Positions 50,663 through 58,557 of a stretch of DNA of 64,000 nt are shown here, one piece after another. Origin of the DNA: Bacteroides intestinalis (GTDB lineage Bacteria; Bacteroidota; Bacteroidia; Bacteroidales; Bacteroidaceae); contig NZ_QRZF01000003.1 in NCBI RefSeq assembly GCF_003464595.1, positions 62,001-126,000 on the forward strand, in the 5' to 3' direction. Position 1 is the first letter of the stretch; the number at the start of each line of letters is the position of its first letter. The notes under the pieces were generated by a model, which ran no database searches, had not been told where the DNA came from, and saw only the letters and a program-made list of their open reading frames with translations. Made by a program: the position numbers and the translations under genes.

Positions 50663-53095
50663 ATGAAAGTAATAAAATTCGGCGGAACGTCCGTAGGTTC
50701 CGCGAACAGTATTTTGAGCGTAAAGAGAATTGTAGAAGCAGTAGAAGAACCGGTAATTGTGGTGGTTTCCGCACTGGGGGGCATCACAGACAAGCTGATA
50801 AACACGTCGAAAATGGCGGCTGCCGGTGATGCTGCTTACGAAAATGAGTTCCGCGAAATTGTTTACCGCCATGTGGAAATGATTAAAGAAGTGATTCCCG
50901 CAGGTGAGGGGCAAGTGGAACTGCAACGCCAGATTGGTGAATTGCTCAATGAACTGAAAGATATTTTCCAGGGTATTTATCTGATAAAGGACCTTTCGCA
51001 AAAAACTTCCGATACGATTGTTAGCTATGGCGAGCGTTTATCGTCCATTATCGTTGCAGAGTTGACGGGAGCCGAATGGTTTGATTCACGCAAGTTTATC
51101 AAAACAGAAAAGAAGCACTCCAAGTATGTATTGGATACCGAGTTGACGAATGAATTGATTCGTAAAACATTCAGTACTTTGCCGAAGCGTGCGCTGGTAC
51201 CGGGCTTCATCTCTACTGATAAGGTGACGGGAGATGTTACGAACCTGGGTCGTGGTGGTTCCGATTATACAGCTTCGGTTATTGCGGCGGCATTGGATGC
51301 CGACCAATTGGAAATCTGGACGGATGTGGATGGTTTCATGACTGCAGATCCGCGTGTGATTTCTACCGCTTATACCATTAACGAACTGAGTTATGTAGAG
51401 GCAACGGAGCTTTGTAACTTCGGTGCCAAGGTAGTATATCCACCGACTATTTATCCGGTTTGCCACAAGAATATTCCTATTTTAATAAAGAATACATTCA
51501 ATCCCGAAGGAAAGGGAACGATTATCAGACAGGAAGTATCTGATCCGCGTACGAAAGCGATTAAGGGTATTTCTTCTATCAATGATACCAGTCTGATTAC
51601 TGTGCAGGGTTTGGGTATGGTAGGTGTGATTGGTGTGAACTACCGCATCTTTAAGGCACTGGCAAAGAATGGTATCAGTGTGTTCCTTGTATCTCAGGCA
51701 TCTTCGGAGAACTCTACGTCTATCGGTGTGCGTAATGCGGATGCTGACCTGGCATGTGAAGTGCTGAACGAGGAGTTTGCCAAAGAGATTGAAATGGGTG
51801 AGATTTCTCCGATACAGGCGGAGAAGAACCTGGCTACGGTAGCTATTGTAGGTGAAAATATGAAGCATACGCCGGGTATTGCCGGAAAGCTGTTCGGTAC
51901 GTTGGGACGTAACGGTATCAATGTGATAGCTTGTGCTCAGGGTGCCTCGGAAACAAATATTTCATTTGTAGTGGATTCCAAATCATTGCGTAAATCATTG
52001 AACGTTATCCACGATTCATTCTTCCTGTCGGAATACCAGGTACTGAACCTCTTTATTTGCGGTATCGGTACGGTAGGCGGTAGCCTGGTGGAACAAATCC
52101 GCTGCCAACAGCAGAAGCTGATGATGGAGAATGGATTGAAGCTACATATTGTGGGTATCGCTGATGCTGACCGGGCTATGTTTAGCCGTGAAGGCTTCGA
52201 TCTGACAGATTTCCGTGCAGAACTGGCAGAGAAGGGCAAACCGAGCACGCTGGAAACTTTACGTGACGAGATTATCGGCATGAATATCTTCAACTCGGTA
52301 TTTGTAGACTGTACGGCAAGTGCGGCAGTTGCTTCCTTGTACAAAGATTTGTTGTTGCACAACGTTTCTGTAGTGGCTGCCAATAAGATTGCCGCTTCTT
52401 CGGAATATGAGAACTACCGTGAACTGAAACAGATTGCCCGTCAGCGTGGTGTGAAGTACCTCTTTGAAACGAATGTAGGTGCGGGACTTCCGATTATCAA
52501 TACGATCAATGACCTTATCCATAGCGGTGACAAGATATTGAAGATTGAAGCTGTACTGAGTGGTACACTGAATTATATCTTTAATAAGATCAGTGCGGAT
52601 ATTCCTTTCAGCAAGACCATTAAGATGGCGCAGGAAGAGCGTTACTCTGAACCGGACCCGCGTATCGACCTAAGTGGCAAGGACGTTATCCGTAAACTGG
52701 TGATCCTGGCACGTGAAGCCGGTTACAGACTGGAACAGTCGGATGTAGAAAAGAACCTGTTCGTGCCCGATGATTTCTTTGAAGGTTCGCTGGATGATTT
52801 CTGGAAGAAAGTGCCGAGTCTGGATGCGGACTTCGAAGCCCGTCGCAAGGTACTGGAAGCAGAGAACAAGCACTGGCGTTTTGTTGCTAAACTGGAGAAT
52901 GGCAAAGCATCAGTCGGCCTGCAGGAAGTGGGTGTAAATCATCCGTTCTATGGTCTGGAAGGTAGTAACAATATTATTCTGCTGACTACAGAACGTTATA
53001 AAGAATATCCGATGATGATACAAGGATACGGTGCCGGTGCCGGAGTAACGGCGGCAGGTGTATTTGCGGATATCATGAGTATTGCAAATGTTTAA
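50663..53095 (+). CDS. thrA: Bifunctional aspartokinase/homoserine dehydrogenase I
   Basis: An 810-residue fusion catalysing the first and third steps from aspartate to homoserine. The aspartokinase begins VIKFGGTSVGSANS; paired ACT domains follow (LITVQGLGMVGVIGVNYRIF, ATVAIVGENMKHTPGIAGKLFG), which usually bind threonine or lysine as feedback inhibitors. The dehydrogenase begins with the NAD(P)-binding segment NLFICGIGTVGGSLVEQI and has the catalytic region EAVLSGTLNYIFN. Length and order are normal. It is preceded by a Thr/Met-rich leader peptide and followed after 4 bases by apgM and then thrC. Confidence 0.97.
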   Translation: MKVIKFGGTSVGSANSILSVKRIVEAVEEPVIVVVSALGGITDKLINTSKMAAAGDAAYENEFREIVYRHVEMIKEVIPAGEGQVELQRQIGELLNELKDIFQGIYLIKDLSQKTSDTIVSYGERLSSIIVAELTGAEWFDSRKFIKTEKKHSKYVLDTELTNELIRKTFSTLPKRALVPGFISTDKVTGDVTNLGRGGSDYTASVIAAALDADQLEIWTDVDGFMTADPRVISTAYTINELSYVEATELCNFGAKVVYPPTIYPVCHKNIPILIKNTFNPEGKGTIIRQEVSDPRTKAIKGISSINDTSLITVQGLGMVGVIGVNYRIFKALAKNGISVFLVSQASSENSTSIGVRNADADLACEVLNEEFAKEIEMGEISPIQAEKNLATVAIVGENMKHTPGIAGKLFGTLGRNGINVIACAQGASETNISFVVDSKSLRKSLNVIHDSFFLSEYQVLNLFICGIGTVGGSLVEQIRCQQQKLMMENGLKLHIVGIADADRAMFSREGFDLTDFRAELAEKGKPSTLETLRDEIIGMNIFNSVFVDCTASAAVASLYKDLLLHNVSVVAANKIAASSEYENYRELKQIARQRGVKYLFETNVGAGLPIINTINDLIHSGDKILKIEAVLSGTLNYIFNKISADIPFSKTIKMAQEERYSEPDPRIDLSGKDVIRKLVILAREAGYRLEQSDVEKNLFVPDDFFEGSLDDFWKKVPSLDADFEARRKVLEAENKHWRFVAKLENGKASVGLQEVGVNHPFYGLEGSNNIILLTTERYKEYPMMIQGYGAGAGVTAAGVFADIMSIANV

Positions 53096-53099
53096 TAAA

Positions 53100-54395
53100 A
53101 TGAAACATATAATCATATTAGGCGATGGAATGGCGGATTGGCCTGTGGAGTCATTGGGCGGTAAGACGCTGATGCAATATGCCAAGACGCCTTATATGGA
53201 TAAACTGGCGAGCATGGGGCGTACGGGACGGTTGAAGACTGTTGCCGATGGTTTCCATCCCGGTAGTGAAGTAGCGAATATGTCCGTTCTAGGCTATGAC
53301 CTGCCGAAAGTTTATGAAGGACGAGGACCTCTGGAAGCTGCCAGCATCGGTGTAGATTTGAAACCGGGCGAGATGGCAATGCGTTGTAACATCATTTGCA
53401 TTGAAGGCGATCATATTAAAAACCATTCTGCCGGACACATCACAACGGAAGAAGCCGATGTATTGGTGAAGTACTTGCAGGAACATCTGGGCAATGAGCG
53501 GGTGTGTTTCTATACAGGCGTGCAATATCGTCATTTATTGGTGATCAAAGGCGGAGATAAGCGTATTGATTGTACGCCACCGCACGATGTGCCCTTGAAA
53601 CCTTTCCGCCCGTTACTGGTGAAACCGGATTCAGTTGACAAGGTTTCAGTTGACGAGGTAACAAGGAAGAGTGACTCCCTTGTCAACTTGTCAACTGAAG
53701 CCTCGTTCCCTTCTCCTCTGTCCCCTGAACAAACCGCTGATTTGATTAATGACCTTATCCTGCGTTCGCAGGAGCTCTTGAAAAATCATCCGTTGAATCA
53801 GAAGCGGATGGCGGAAGGGAAAGACCCGGCTAACAGTATTTGGCCTTGGAGTCCCGGCTATCGTCCTAAAATGGAACGTTTGTCTGATAAGTTCCCACAA
53901 GTGAAACGGGGGGCAGTGATTTCTGCTGTAGATCTGATCAATGGTATCGGATATTATGCGGACTTGCGTCGCCTGACAGTGGAAGGTGCAACGGGTCTGT
54001 ATGATACCAATTATGAAAATAAAGTGGCTGCCGCACTGGAAGCCCTGAAGACGGATGATTTCGTCTATCTACATATCGAGGCCAGCGATGAGGCCGGACA
54101 TGAAGGGAATGTGGATTTAAAACTTCTGACGATTGAGAATCTGGATAGTCGTGCTGTAGGTCCTATATATGAAGCCGTGAAAGATTGGGAAGAACCGGTA
54201 GCTATTGCCGTATTGCCCGATCATCCTACTCCATGTGAGCTCCGTACACATACCAATGAACCGATCCCTTTCCTCATCTGGTATCCGGGTATCGAACCGG
54301 ATAGTGTACAGACCTTTGATGAAGCGTCTGTTTGCGAAGGTAGTTACGGATTATTGAAGGAAGATGAGTTTATTAATGAATTTATGAAAAGCTGA
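53100..54395 (+). CDS. apgM: ApgM-type phosphoglycerate mutase family protein, candidate homoserine kinase
   Basis: A 431-residue alkaline-phosphatase-superfamily protein annotated as cofactor-independent phosphoglycerate mutase. Metal-site motifs are present: IIILGDGMADWP at the N-terminus and YLHIEASDEAGHEGN, with DHPTPCELRTHTNEP near the end. The gene lies between thrA and thrC where a homoserine kinase gene (thrB) is missing. I recall that genetic work in Bacteroides linked this protein to the missing kinase step; that is memory, not sequence evidence. About 30 residues (near 178-207, SVDKVSVDEVTRKSDSL and onward) are encoded by an inserted inverted-repeat element. The start at 53100 (MKHIIILGDG) is favoured over an ATG 18 bases earlier. 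Confidence 0.88.
   Translation: MKHIIILGDGMADWPVESLGGKTLMQYAKTPYMDKLASMGRTGRLKTVADGFHPGSEVANMSVLGYDLPKVYEGRGPLEAASIGVDLKPGEMAMRCNIICIEGDHIKNHSAGHITTEEADVLVKYLQEHLGNERVCFYTGVQYRHLLVIKGGDKRIDCTPPHDVPLKPFRPLLVKPDSVDKVSVDEVTRKSDSLVNLSTEASFPSPLSPEQTADLINDLILRSQELLKNHPLNQKRMAEGKDPANSIWPWSPGYRPKMERLSDKFPQVKRGAVISAVDLINGIGYYADLRRLTVEGATGLYDTNYENKVAAALEALKTDDFVYLHIEASDEAGHEGNVDLKLLTIENLDSRAVGPIYEAVKDWEEPVAIAVLPDHPTPCELRTHTNEPIPFLIWYPGIEPDSVQTFDEASVCEGSYGLLKEDEFINEFMKS
53633..53711. repeat. In-frame inverted-repeat element inside apgM
   Basis: The left arm (53633-53666) matches the left arm of the element at 62359-62392 with 2 differences in 34 bases. The right arm (53678-53711) is a diverged version of the other arm, still containing CTTGTCAACTGAA. 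The centre is only about 11 bases. The frame stays open across it. Confidence 0.8.
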
Positions 54396-54397
54396 TT

Positions 54398-55699
54398 ATG
54401 AAATATTACAGTACCAACAAACAAGCTCCCGATGCCAGCCTGGAAGAAGCCGTAGTGAAGGGACTTGCTGCCGACAAAGGACTTTTCATGCCATATAGTA
54501 TTAAACCTTTGCCGCAAGATTTTTATGATAGTATCGATACTCTTTCTTTTCAGGAGATTGCCTATCGCGTAGCCGATGCTTTCTTTGGGGAAGATGTACC
54601 TGCCGAAACATTGAAACAAATCGTTTACGATACATTGAATTTTGATGTTCCTTTGGTGAAGGTGACGGAAGATATTTATTCACTCGAACTTTTCCATGGC
54701 CCGACGCTTGCTTTCAAAGATGTGGGTGGACGTTTCATGGCCCGTCTTTTAGGATACTTCATCAGAAAAGAAGGTAAGAAACAAGTCAATGTGTTGGTTG
54801 CCACCTCTGGTGATACGGGAAGTGCGGTAGCTAATGGTTTCCTCGGTGTGGAGGGTATTCATGTATATGTGCTTTATCCCAAAGGGAAAGTCAGCGAAAT
54901 ACAGGAGAAACAATTTACGACTCTCGGACAGAATATCACAGCCCTTGAGATAGACGGTACATTCGATGATTGCCAAGCGTTGGTGAAGTCTGCTTTTATG
55001 GATAAGGAACTGAATGAGCATTTGCAACTTACCAGTGCCAATTCCATTAATGTAGCACGCTTCTTACCGCAGGCTTTCTATTACTTCTATGCTTATGCTC
55101 AACTGAAGAAGTTAGGCAAGGCGAACGATGCCGTTATCTGTGTTCCGAGCGGTAACTTTGGAAATATCACTGCCGGATTGTTTGGCAAACGTATGGGATT
55201 GCCTGTGAAGCGTTTCATTGCTGCCAATAACCGTAACGATATTTTCTATCAATATTTGCAGACTGGCGTTTATACTCCACGTCCTTCTATCGCTACCATT
55301 GCCAATGCTATGGATGTGGGCGATCCGAGTAACTTTGCACGTGTGCTCGATCTTTATGGTGGTAGTCATGCGGCCATTTCTGCTGAAATCAGTGGTACTA
55401 CTTATACTAATGAACAGATTGCCGAAACGATGCGTGAGACGTGGAAGGAATGTCATTACCTGCTTGATCCGCATGGTGCCTGTGGTTTCCGTGCTCTGAA
55501 AGAAGGATTGAAACCAGGTGAAACTGGTGTTTTCCTGGAGACGGCGCATCCGGCAAAATTCCTCGAAACCGTGGAAGGTATTATTGGTGAAACCGTAGAG
55601 ATTCCTGCGAAACTGAAAGCTTTTATGCAAGGTGAAAAGCAAAGTCTGTCGATGACAAAGGAATTTGCTGATTTTAAAAGTTATCTATTGTCGCTATAA
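54398..55699 (+). CDS. thrC: Threonine synthase
   Basis: A 433-residue PLP enzyme that converts O-phosphohomoserine to threonine. PLP binds Lys107 in FHGPTLAFKDVGGRFM, and the phosphate loop ATSGDTGSAVANGF is typical. The N-terminus (YYSTNKQAPDASLEEAVVKGLAADKGLF) is that of the long threonine synthase class. It begins two bases after apgM and ends the thrA-apgM-thrC operon. The requirement for phosphohomoserine is the reason a kinase must exist in the pathway. Confidence 0.97.
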   Translation: MKYYSTNKQAPDASLEEAVVKGLAADKGLFMPYSIKPLPQDFYDSIDTLSFQEIAYRVADAFFGEDVPAETLKQIVYDTLNFDVPLVKVTEDIYSLELFHGPTLAFKDVGGRFMARLLGYFIRKEGKKQVNVLVATSGDTGSAVANGFLGVEGIHVYVLYPKGKVSEIQEKQFTTLGQNITALEIDGTFDDCQALVKSAFMDKELNEHLQLTSANSINVARFLPQAFYYFYAYAQLKKLGKANDAVICVPSGNFGNITAGLFGKRMGLPVKRFIAANNRNDIFYQYLQTGVYTPRPSIATIANAMDVGDPSNFARVLDLYGGSHAAISAEISGTTYTNEQIAETMRETWKECHYLLDPHGACGFRALKEGLKPGETGVFLETAHPAKFLETVEGIIGETVEIPAKLKAFMQGEKQSLSMTKEFADFKSYLLSL

Positions 55700-55766
55700 G
55701 GAGCGGAATTTCTTTAAGCGGAAAGAAATAAAGACCCGAAAGCTTGACTTTGGTGTTTCAATATAG

Positions 55767-55848
55767 TATATTTGTAACCGTAATTTTAACTCAGATTCAA
55801 GTTTAAATTAGCATAAGAGGAGGGGCATTGCTTCTCCTCTCTTTTTTT
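55767..55848 (+). ncRNA. Candidate short transcript between thrC and the 22-bp array
   Basis: A -7 box TATATTTG (55767-55774, with TTG 20 bases upstream) predicts a start near 55781. A hairpin with arms AGAGGAG (55816-55822) and CTCCTCT (55834-55840) followed by CTTTTTTT is a good intrinsic terminator. Together they would give an RNA of about 68 bases with no open frame of note. It could equally be a leader or a terminator for thrC with a chance promoter. Confidence 0.4.
55816..55848 (+). terminator. Intrinsic terminator downstream of thrC
   Basis: Seven-base GC-rich stem (AGAGGAG/CTCCTCT) with an 11-base loop, extended by wobble pairs, followed by eight bases CTTTTTTT. It should end the threonine operon transcript and any transcript starting near 55781. 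Confidence 0.75.
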
Positions 55849-55859
55849 ATCCCATCTGA

Positions 55860-56048
55860 AATGCCACATTTGATCTTCCCGAATGCCACATCTTAATGAC
55901 TGAAATGTCACACTCTAACAGGCAAATAGTGTGGCATTTACCCGGTTAGAATGTGGCATTTGCCTTATTCAACTGTGGAAAACACACCATCTACTTGTGG
56001 CAAACGCATCATCTGTTTGCATGAAACACATGATGGAATGCATAAATC
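55860..56048. repeat. Array of 22-bp-phased TGCCACA/TGTGGCA half-sites
   Basis: AATGCCACA or AATGTCACA begins at 55860, 55882 and 55904; the complement TGTGGCAT or variants TGTGGAAA and TGTGGCAA begin at 55930, 55952, 55974 and 55996, with weaker copies at 56018 and 56039. The period is exactly 22 bases except for the last. Orientation switches once, near 55925. Bases between the cores differ from copy to copy. Confidence 0.78.
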
Positions 56049-56139
56049 TGCTCTTGACAAAAAATCAGTAACTACTCAAGGATAATATTATTATAACATG
56101 AAAAAAGGCCTCTGCCAACTATGTTGGATTGTTTTTTTA

Positions 56140-56147
56140 TACCTTTG
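56140..56147 (+). promoter_or_regulatory. -7 box of the hypothetical gene at 56197
   Basis: TACCTTTG is an exact match and places the transcript start near 56154, which excludes the earlier in-frame ATG at 56098 as the translation start. Confidence 0.5.
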
Positions 56148-56196
56148 TACCCATATTCAATTTCTGGTTTGTATTAACCATAAACAAGATAAAAAC

Positions 56197-56913
56197 ATGT
56201 TTGTATCGTCAATGTCGTCCGAAGAGTTATGTGCTGAAGCACTGAAAGATTTTTCAATATTGCAGACCAAAATCGATTTATTTATGGATCGTTGTGGAAA
56301 GCGCTACAGGCAAGAACACTTTATCGGAAGATTTGTTAAAAGAATGGTAGTCACGACAAAGCGGAATAATTCTTGGACCATTGCCTTTCTTGCTCTCAAT
56401 GAAGGTATTTCACTTCTTATTTACGCTCCGATAACCGGTCAGGAAACTTGCGGATATATTGCATTATCGAGCAATAAACATCCTCTTGTTCTTGAGTATA
56501 CTCCACATTTTATGCAGAGATATAGAGAACGTTACCTCAGGTATTATAATCTGGAAACTGGTAATTATAATGCATTTGAGTTTTTTAGCTTGAAAAATAA
56601 TAATACTCTTTATGTCAGGCAACCTGATAATTCATACTATTTTATATCAGAGCAAGGTGTCATGATTGGCAGGCTGGTGTCAGAACGCATGATAAGTCAC
56701 AGGACTTATATCGGAGATGATAACCTGTCTCTCCGTAAAAGGATTATTCTTGATGAAGAATACAAAAACCTCTGTGCTGCAAACGCACTTCTCCGTTTGC
56801 CTGATAATTTGAATTTGGAAACAGTACGTAATGTTGCCAGTCAATACAACTTGGGTGATGAGTTCACACAAAAATGGTATGCATGGCATGCGATGGAATT
56901 TGTTCAATCATAA
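56197..56913 (+). CDS. Hypothetical cytoplasmic protein
   Basis: A 238-residue protein that I do not recognise. The frame is open from 56098, but the promoter box at 56140 lies within that part, so the start at 56197 (MFVSSMSSEELC) is favoured. The protein has no signal peptide or membrane segment from this start. Visible features are a helical N-terminus (EELCAEALKDFSILQTKIDLFMD), a central beta-rich part (WTIAFLALNEGISLLIYAPIT), the motif YTPHFMQRYRERYLRYYN rich in Tyr and Arg, and a helical end. Base composition is more AT-rich than the neighbouring thr genes. With the toxin-antitoxin pair next to it this may be an accessory segment. Confidence 0.65.
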   Translation: MFVSSMSSEELCAEALKDFSILQTKIDLFMDRCGKRYRQEHFIGRFVKRMVVTTKRNNSWTIAFLALNEGISLLIYAPITGQETCGYIALSSNKHPLVLEYTPHFMQRYRERYLRYYNLETGNYNAFEFFSLKNNNTLYVRQPDNSYYFISEQGVMIGRLVSERMISHRTYIGDDNLSLRKRIILDEEYKNLCAANALLRLPDNLNLETVRNVASQYNLGDEFTQKWYAWHAMEFVQS

Positions 56914-56941
56914 TTCGCTACTTATTTACTTTTTTTACATC

Positions 56942-57253
56942 TCATTCCTTTTTGGGGATTACTTTCAGTTCCCCCATTTTTAGTCGGTTGTCCCATAGTA
57001 CAACAACTTCTATCTTCTTGAGGCTATGTCGATAGAAAAGTGTATATCCCGGGTGAGGAATGATGTAGCGTATATTTTCTATTTCTGTTGTTTGTCCGAT
57101 GAACGGATTCATGCTGATGCGGTGTAATATGTTCTGCAATTGTACATAGAGCACTTCACCAACCTCATTATTCCCATTCTTTAGTTTTAGTATCTGGAAT
57201 GCTTCCTTCAACTGTTTCTTGGCGACGAGCGACCATATTACTTGCTTAGCCAT
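56942..57253 (-). CDS. ParE/RelE-family toxin
   Basis: A 103-residue protein of the type II toxin fold: WSLVAKKQLKEAFQILK at the N-terminus, then IGQTTEIENIRYIIPHPGYTLFYRH and a final strand KIEVVVLWDNRLKMGELKV. Length and spacing fit the ParE/RelE superfamily. It follows a small gene for a likely antitoxin with a 16-base overlap, the usual layout for these pairs. Whether it targets gyrase or ribosome-bound mRNA cannot be told from the sequence. Confidence 0.85.
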   Translation of the reverse strand: MAKQVIWSLVAKKQLKEAFQILKLKNGNNEVGEVLYVQLQNILHRISMNPFIGQTTEIENIRYIIPHPGYTLFYRHSLKKIEVVVLWDNRLKMGELKVIPKKE

Positions 57254-57429
57254 TCTGCTACCTCCTTGTTTATTGTTAAGTTATTCTGTCCTTCGCGGTT
57301 ATCCAATTGGCAGCAGGCAGTTTCAACTTCCCGGCGCAGTTGATGAGAGAATACGAGCACTTGTTCTTTGCTCTTAGGTTCATCTTGCGTTTCGGTACGC
57401 AGTGTGTCTTTTTCTTCTTTACTTTTCAT
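57238..57429 (-). CDS. Antitoxin of the ParE-type pair
   Basis: A 63-residue acidic and basic protein (MKSKEEKDTLRTETQDEPKSK) with a short helical C-terminal part (NLTINKEVAEWLSK) suited to wrap around the toxin. No clear DNA-binding motif is visible, so repression may need both proteins or a region I cannot recognise. It is called an antitoxin from its size, position directly upstream and the 16-base overlap with the toxin gene. A near match to a -7 box (TATCTTTA, minus strand 57471-57464) precedes it. Confidence 0.7.
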   Translation of the reverse strand: MKSKEEKDTLRTETQDEPKSKEQVLVFSHQLRREVETACCQLDNREGQNNLTINKEVAEWLSK

Positions 57430-57556
57430 AGGGCTATCCTTTTTTGTTTTTCATAGAACATCCTAAAGATACGAATAGTTTTGGAATATCCATGCACGTT
57501 GAACAATTTTCTTCTCCCTGCGTTCTCTGCCTTGAAACCAAAATTGCGATATCCGA

Positions 57557-58468
57557 ATGAAAGATAAGAAACTGGAGGCCAATTTAAGTTTGGTAGTCTC
57601 GCGAATATTTGCGGGATTGAATATGAATGCCCTGAAATTCCTGCTGCCCGTGTGGATGGGTGCATTGACGGGTGTCACGGTGCGTTGTACTTTTGCTGCT
57701 ATAGCGTTCTGGGTGACAGGCTGGTTTGTGAAAGAAGCACCTATCACACGGCGGCAGCGTATCGGGTTACTTTGTCTGGGAGCATTCGGCATGTATGGTT
57801 TTATGTTCTGCTATTTGCTGGGTATCAGTAAGACGACACCCGTCAGTAGTGCCATATTCAATTCCCTGCAACCTATCTGGGTATTTCTTATCTCCGTTCT
57901 CTTTCTGCACGAGCGGGCTACACTGATGAAAATTATCGGTATTTCCCTCGGGTTCGGTGGTGCATTGCTGTGTATATTGACTCAAGGCAGCGATGACTTG
58001 GCACATGATGCCTTTACAGGTAATATGTTGTGCCTGCTCAGTTCGGTGTTCTTTGCCATTTATCTGATTCTGAGTAAGAAATTGCTGGAAGAGATCGGCT
58101 TGGTGACCGTAATGAAATATGTGTTTGGGGGCGCGGCGCTGTCCGGTCTGGTGATATCTACTATCCTGGGCTGGGACGCGCCGTTGTTCGCCGACGCAGC
58201 ACATGGAACCTGGCACTGGATGCCGTGGATGATTTTGGCGTTCATCCTTATTTTCCCTACTTACCTTAGTTATTGGTTGATGCCCATCGGATTGAAATAT
58301 CTGAAGACAACCGTAGTGGCCATGTATGGCTATCTGATACTGATTGTGACGACCGTCGTTTCTTATATCGTGGGGCAAGACCGCTTTACCTGGGAACAGG
58401 GGGTGGCTATCGGGATGATATGTCTGAGTGTGTACTTTGTGGAGGTAGCGGAGAGGAAAGGTAAGTAG
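57557..58468 (+). CDS. EamA/DMT-family transporter
   Basis: A 303-residue inner-membrane protein with ten predicted helices in two EamA repeats (first ending SAIFNSLQPIWVFLISVLFLHERATLMKIIG, second ending YLKTTVVAMYGYLILIVTTVVSYIVGQDRFTWEQ). Members export metabolites such as amino acids or nucleobase derivatives; the substrate is not evident. It stands alone between the toxin-antitoxin pair and an inverted repeat, and ends one base before the repeat arm begins. Confidence 0.88.
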   Translation: MKDKKLEANLSLVVSRIFAGLNMNALKFLLPVWMGALTGVTVRCTFAAIAFWVTGWFVKEAPITRRQRIGLLCLGAFGMYGFMFCYLLGISKTTPVSSAIFNSLQPIWVFLISVLFLHERATLMKIIGISLGFGGALLCILTQGSDDLAHDAFTGNMLCLLSSVFFAIYLILSKKLLEEIGLVTVMKYVFGGAALSGLVISTILGWDAPLFADAAHGTWHWMPWMILAFILIFPTYLSYWLMPIGLKYLKTTVVAMYGYLILIVTTVVSYIVGQDRFTWEQGVAIGMICLSVYFVEVAERKGK

Positions 58469-58557
58469 TAATTATGAATTATGAATTATGAATTATGAAT
58501 TGCCATGCGGCATGACAGCGTAGCAATTCATAATTCATAATTCATAATTCATAATTA
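58469..58557. repeat. Inverted repeat of AATTATG heptamers between the EamA and thiN genes
   Basis: Arms of 35 bases (58469-58503 and 58523-58557) are perfectly complementary and consist of AATTATG repeated four times plus AATTGC. A 19-base centre (58504-58522) separates them. The right arm encodes the last seven residues of ThiN (IIMNYEL) and its stop codon. It may also act as a bidirectional terminator. Confidence 0.85.

Noticed and set aside
53633..53711. Frameshift or pseudogene in apgM
   Set aside because: The frame stays open and the protein motifs continue on both sides of the inserted repeat.
55708..55729. Hairpin ATTTCTTT/AAAGAAAT right after thrC as terminator
   Set aside because: AT-rich and not followed by a T tract; the hairpin at 55816 is much better.
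56098..56196. N-terminal extension of the hypothetical protein with an apparent signal peptide
   Set aside because: An exact promoter -7 box lies within it, so the transcript should start after this ATG.
58469..58557. Ordinary intrinsic terminator
   Set aside because: Arms are 35 bases of pure heptamer repeats without a GC-rich stem and T tract; it may still slow polymerase, but its form is that of a repeat element.
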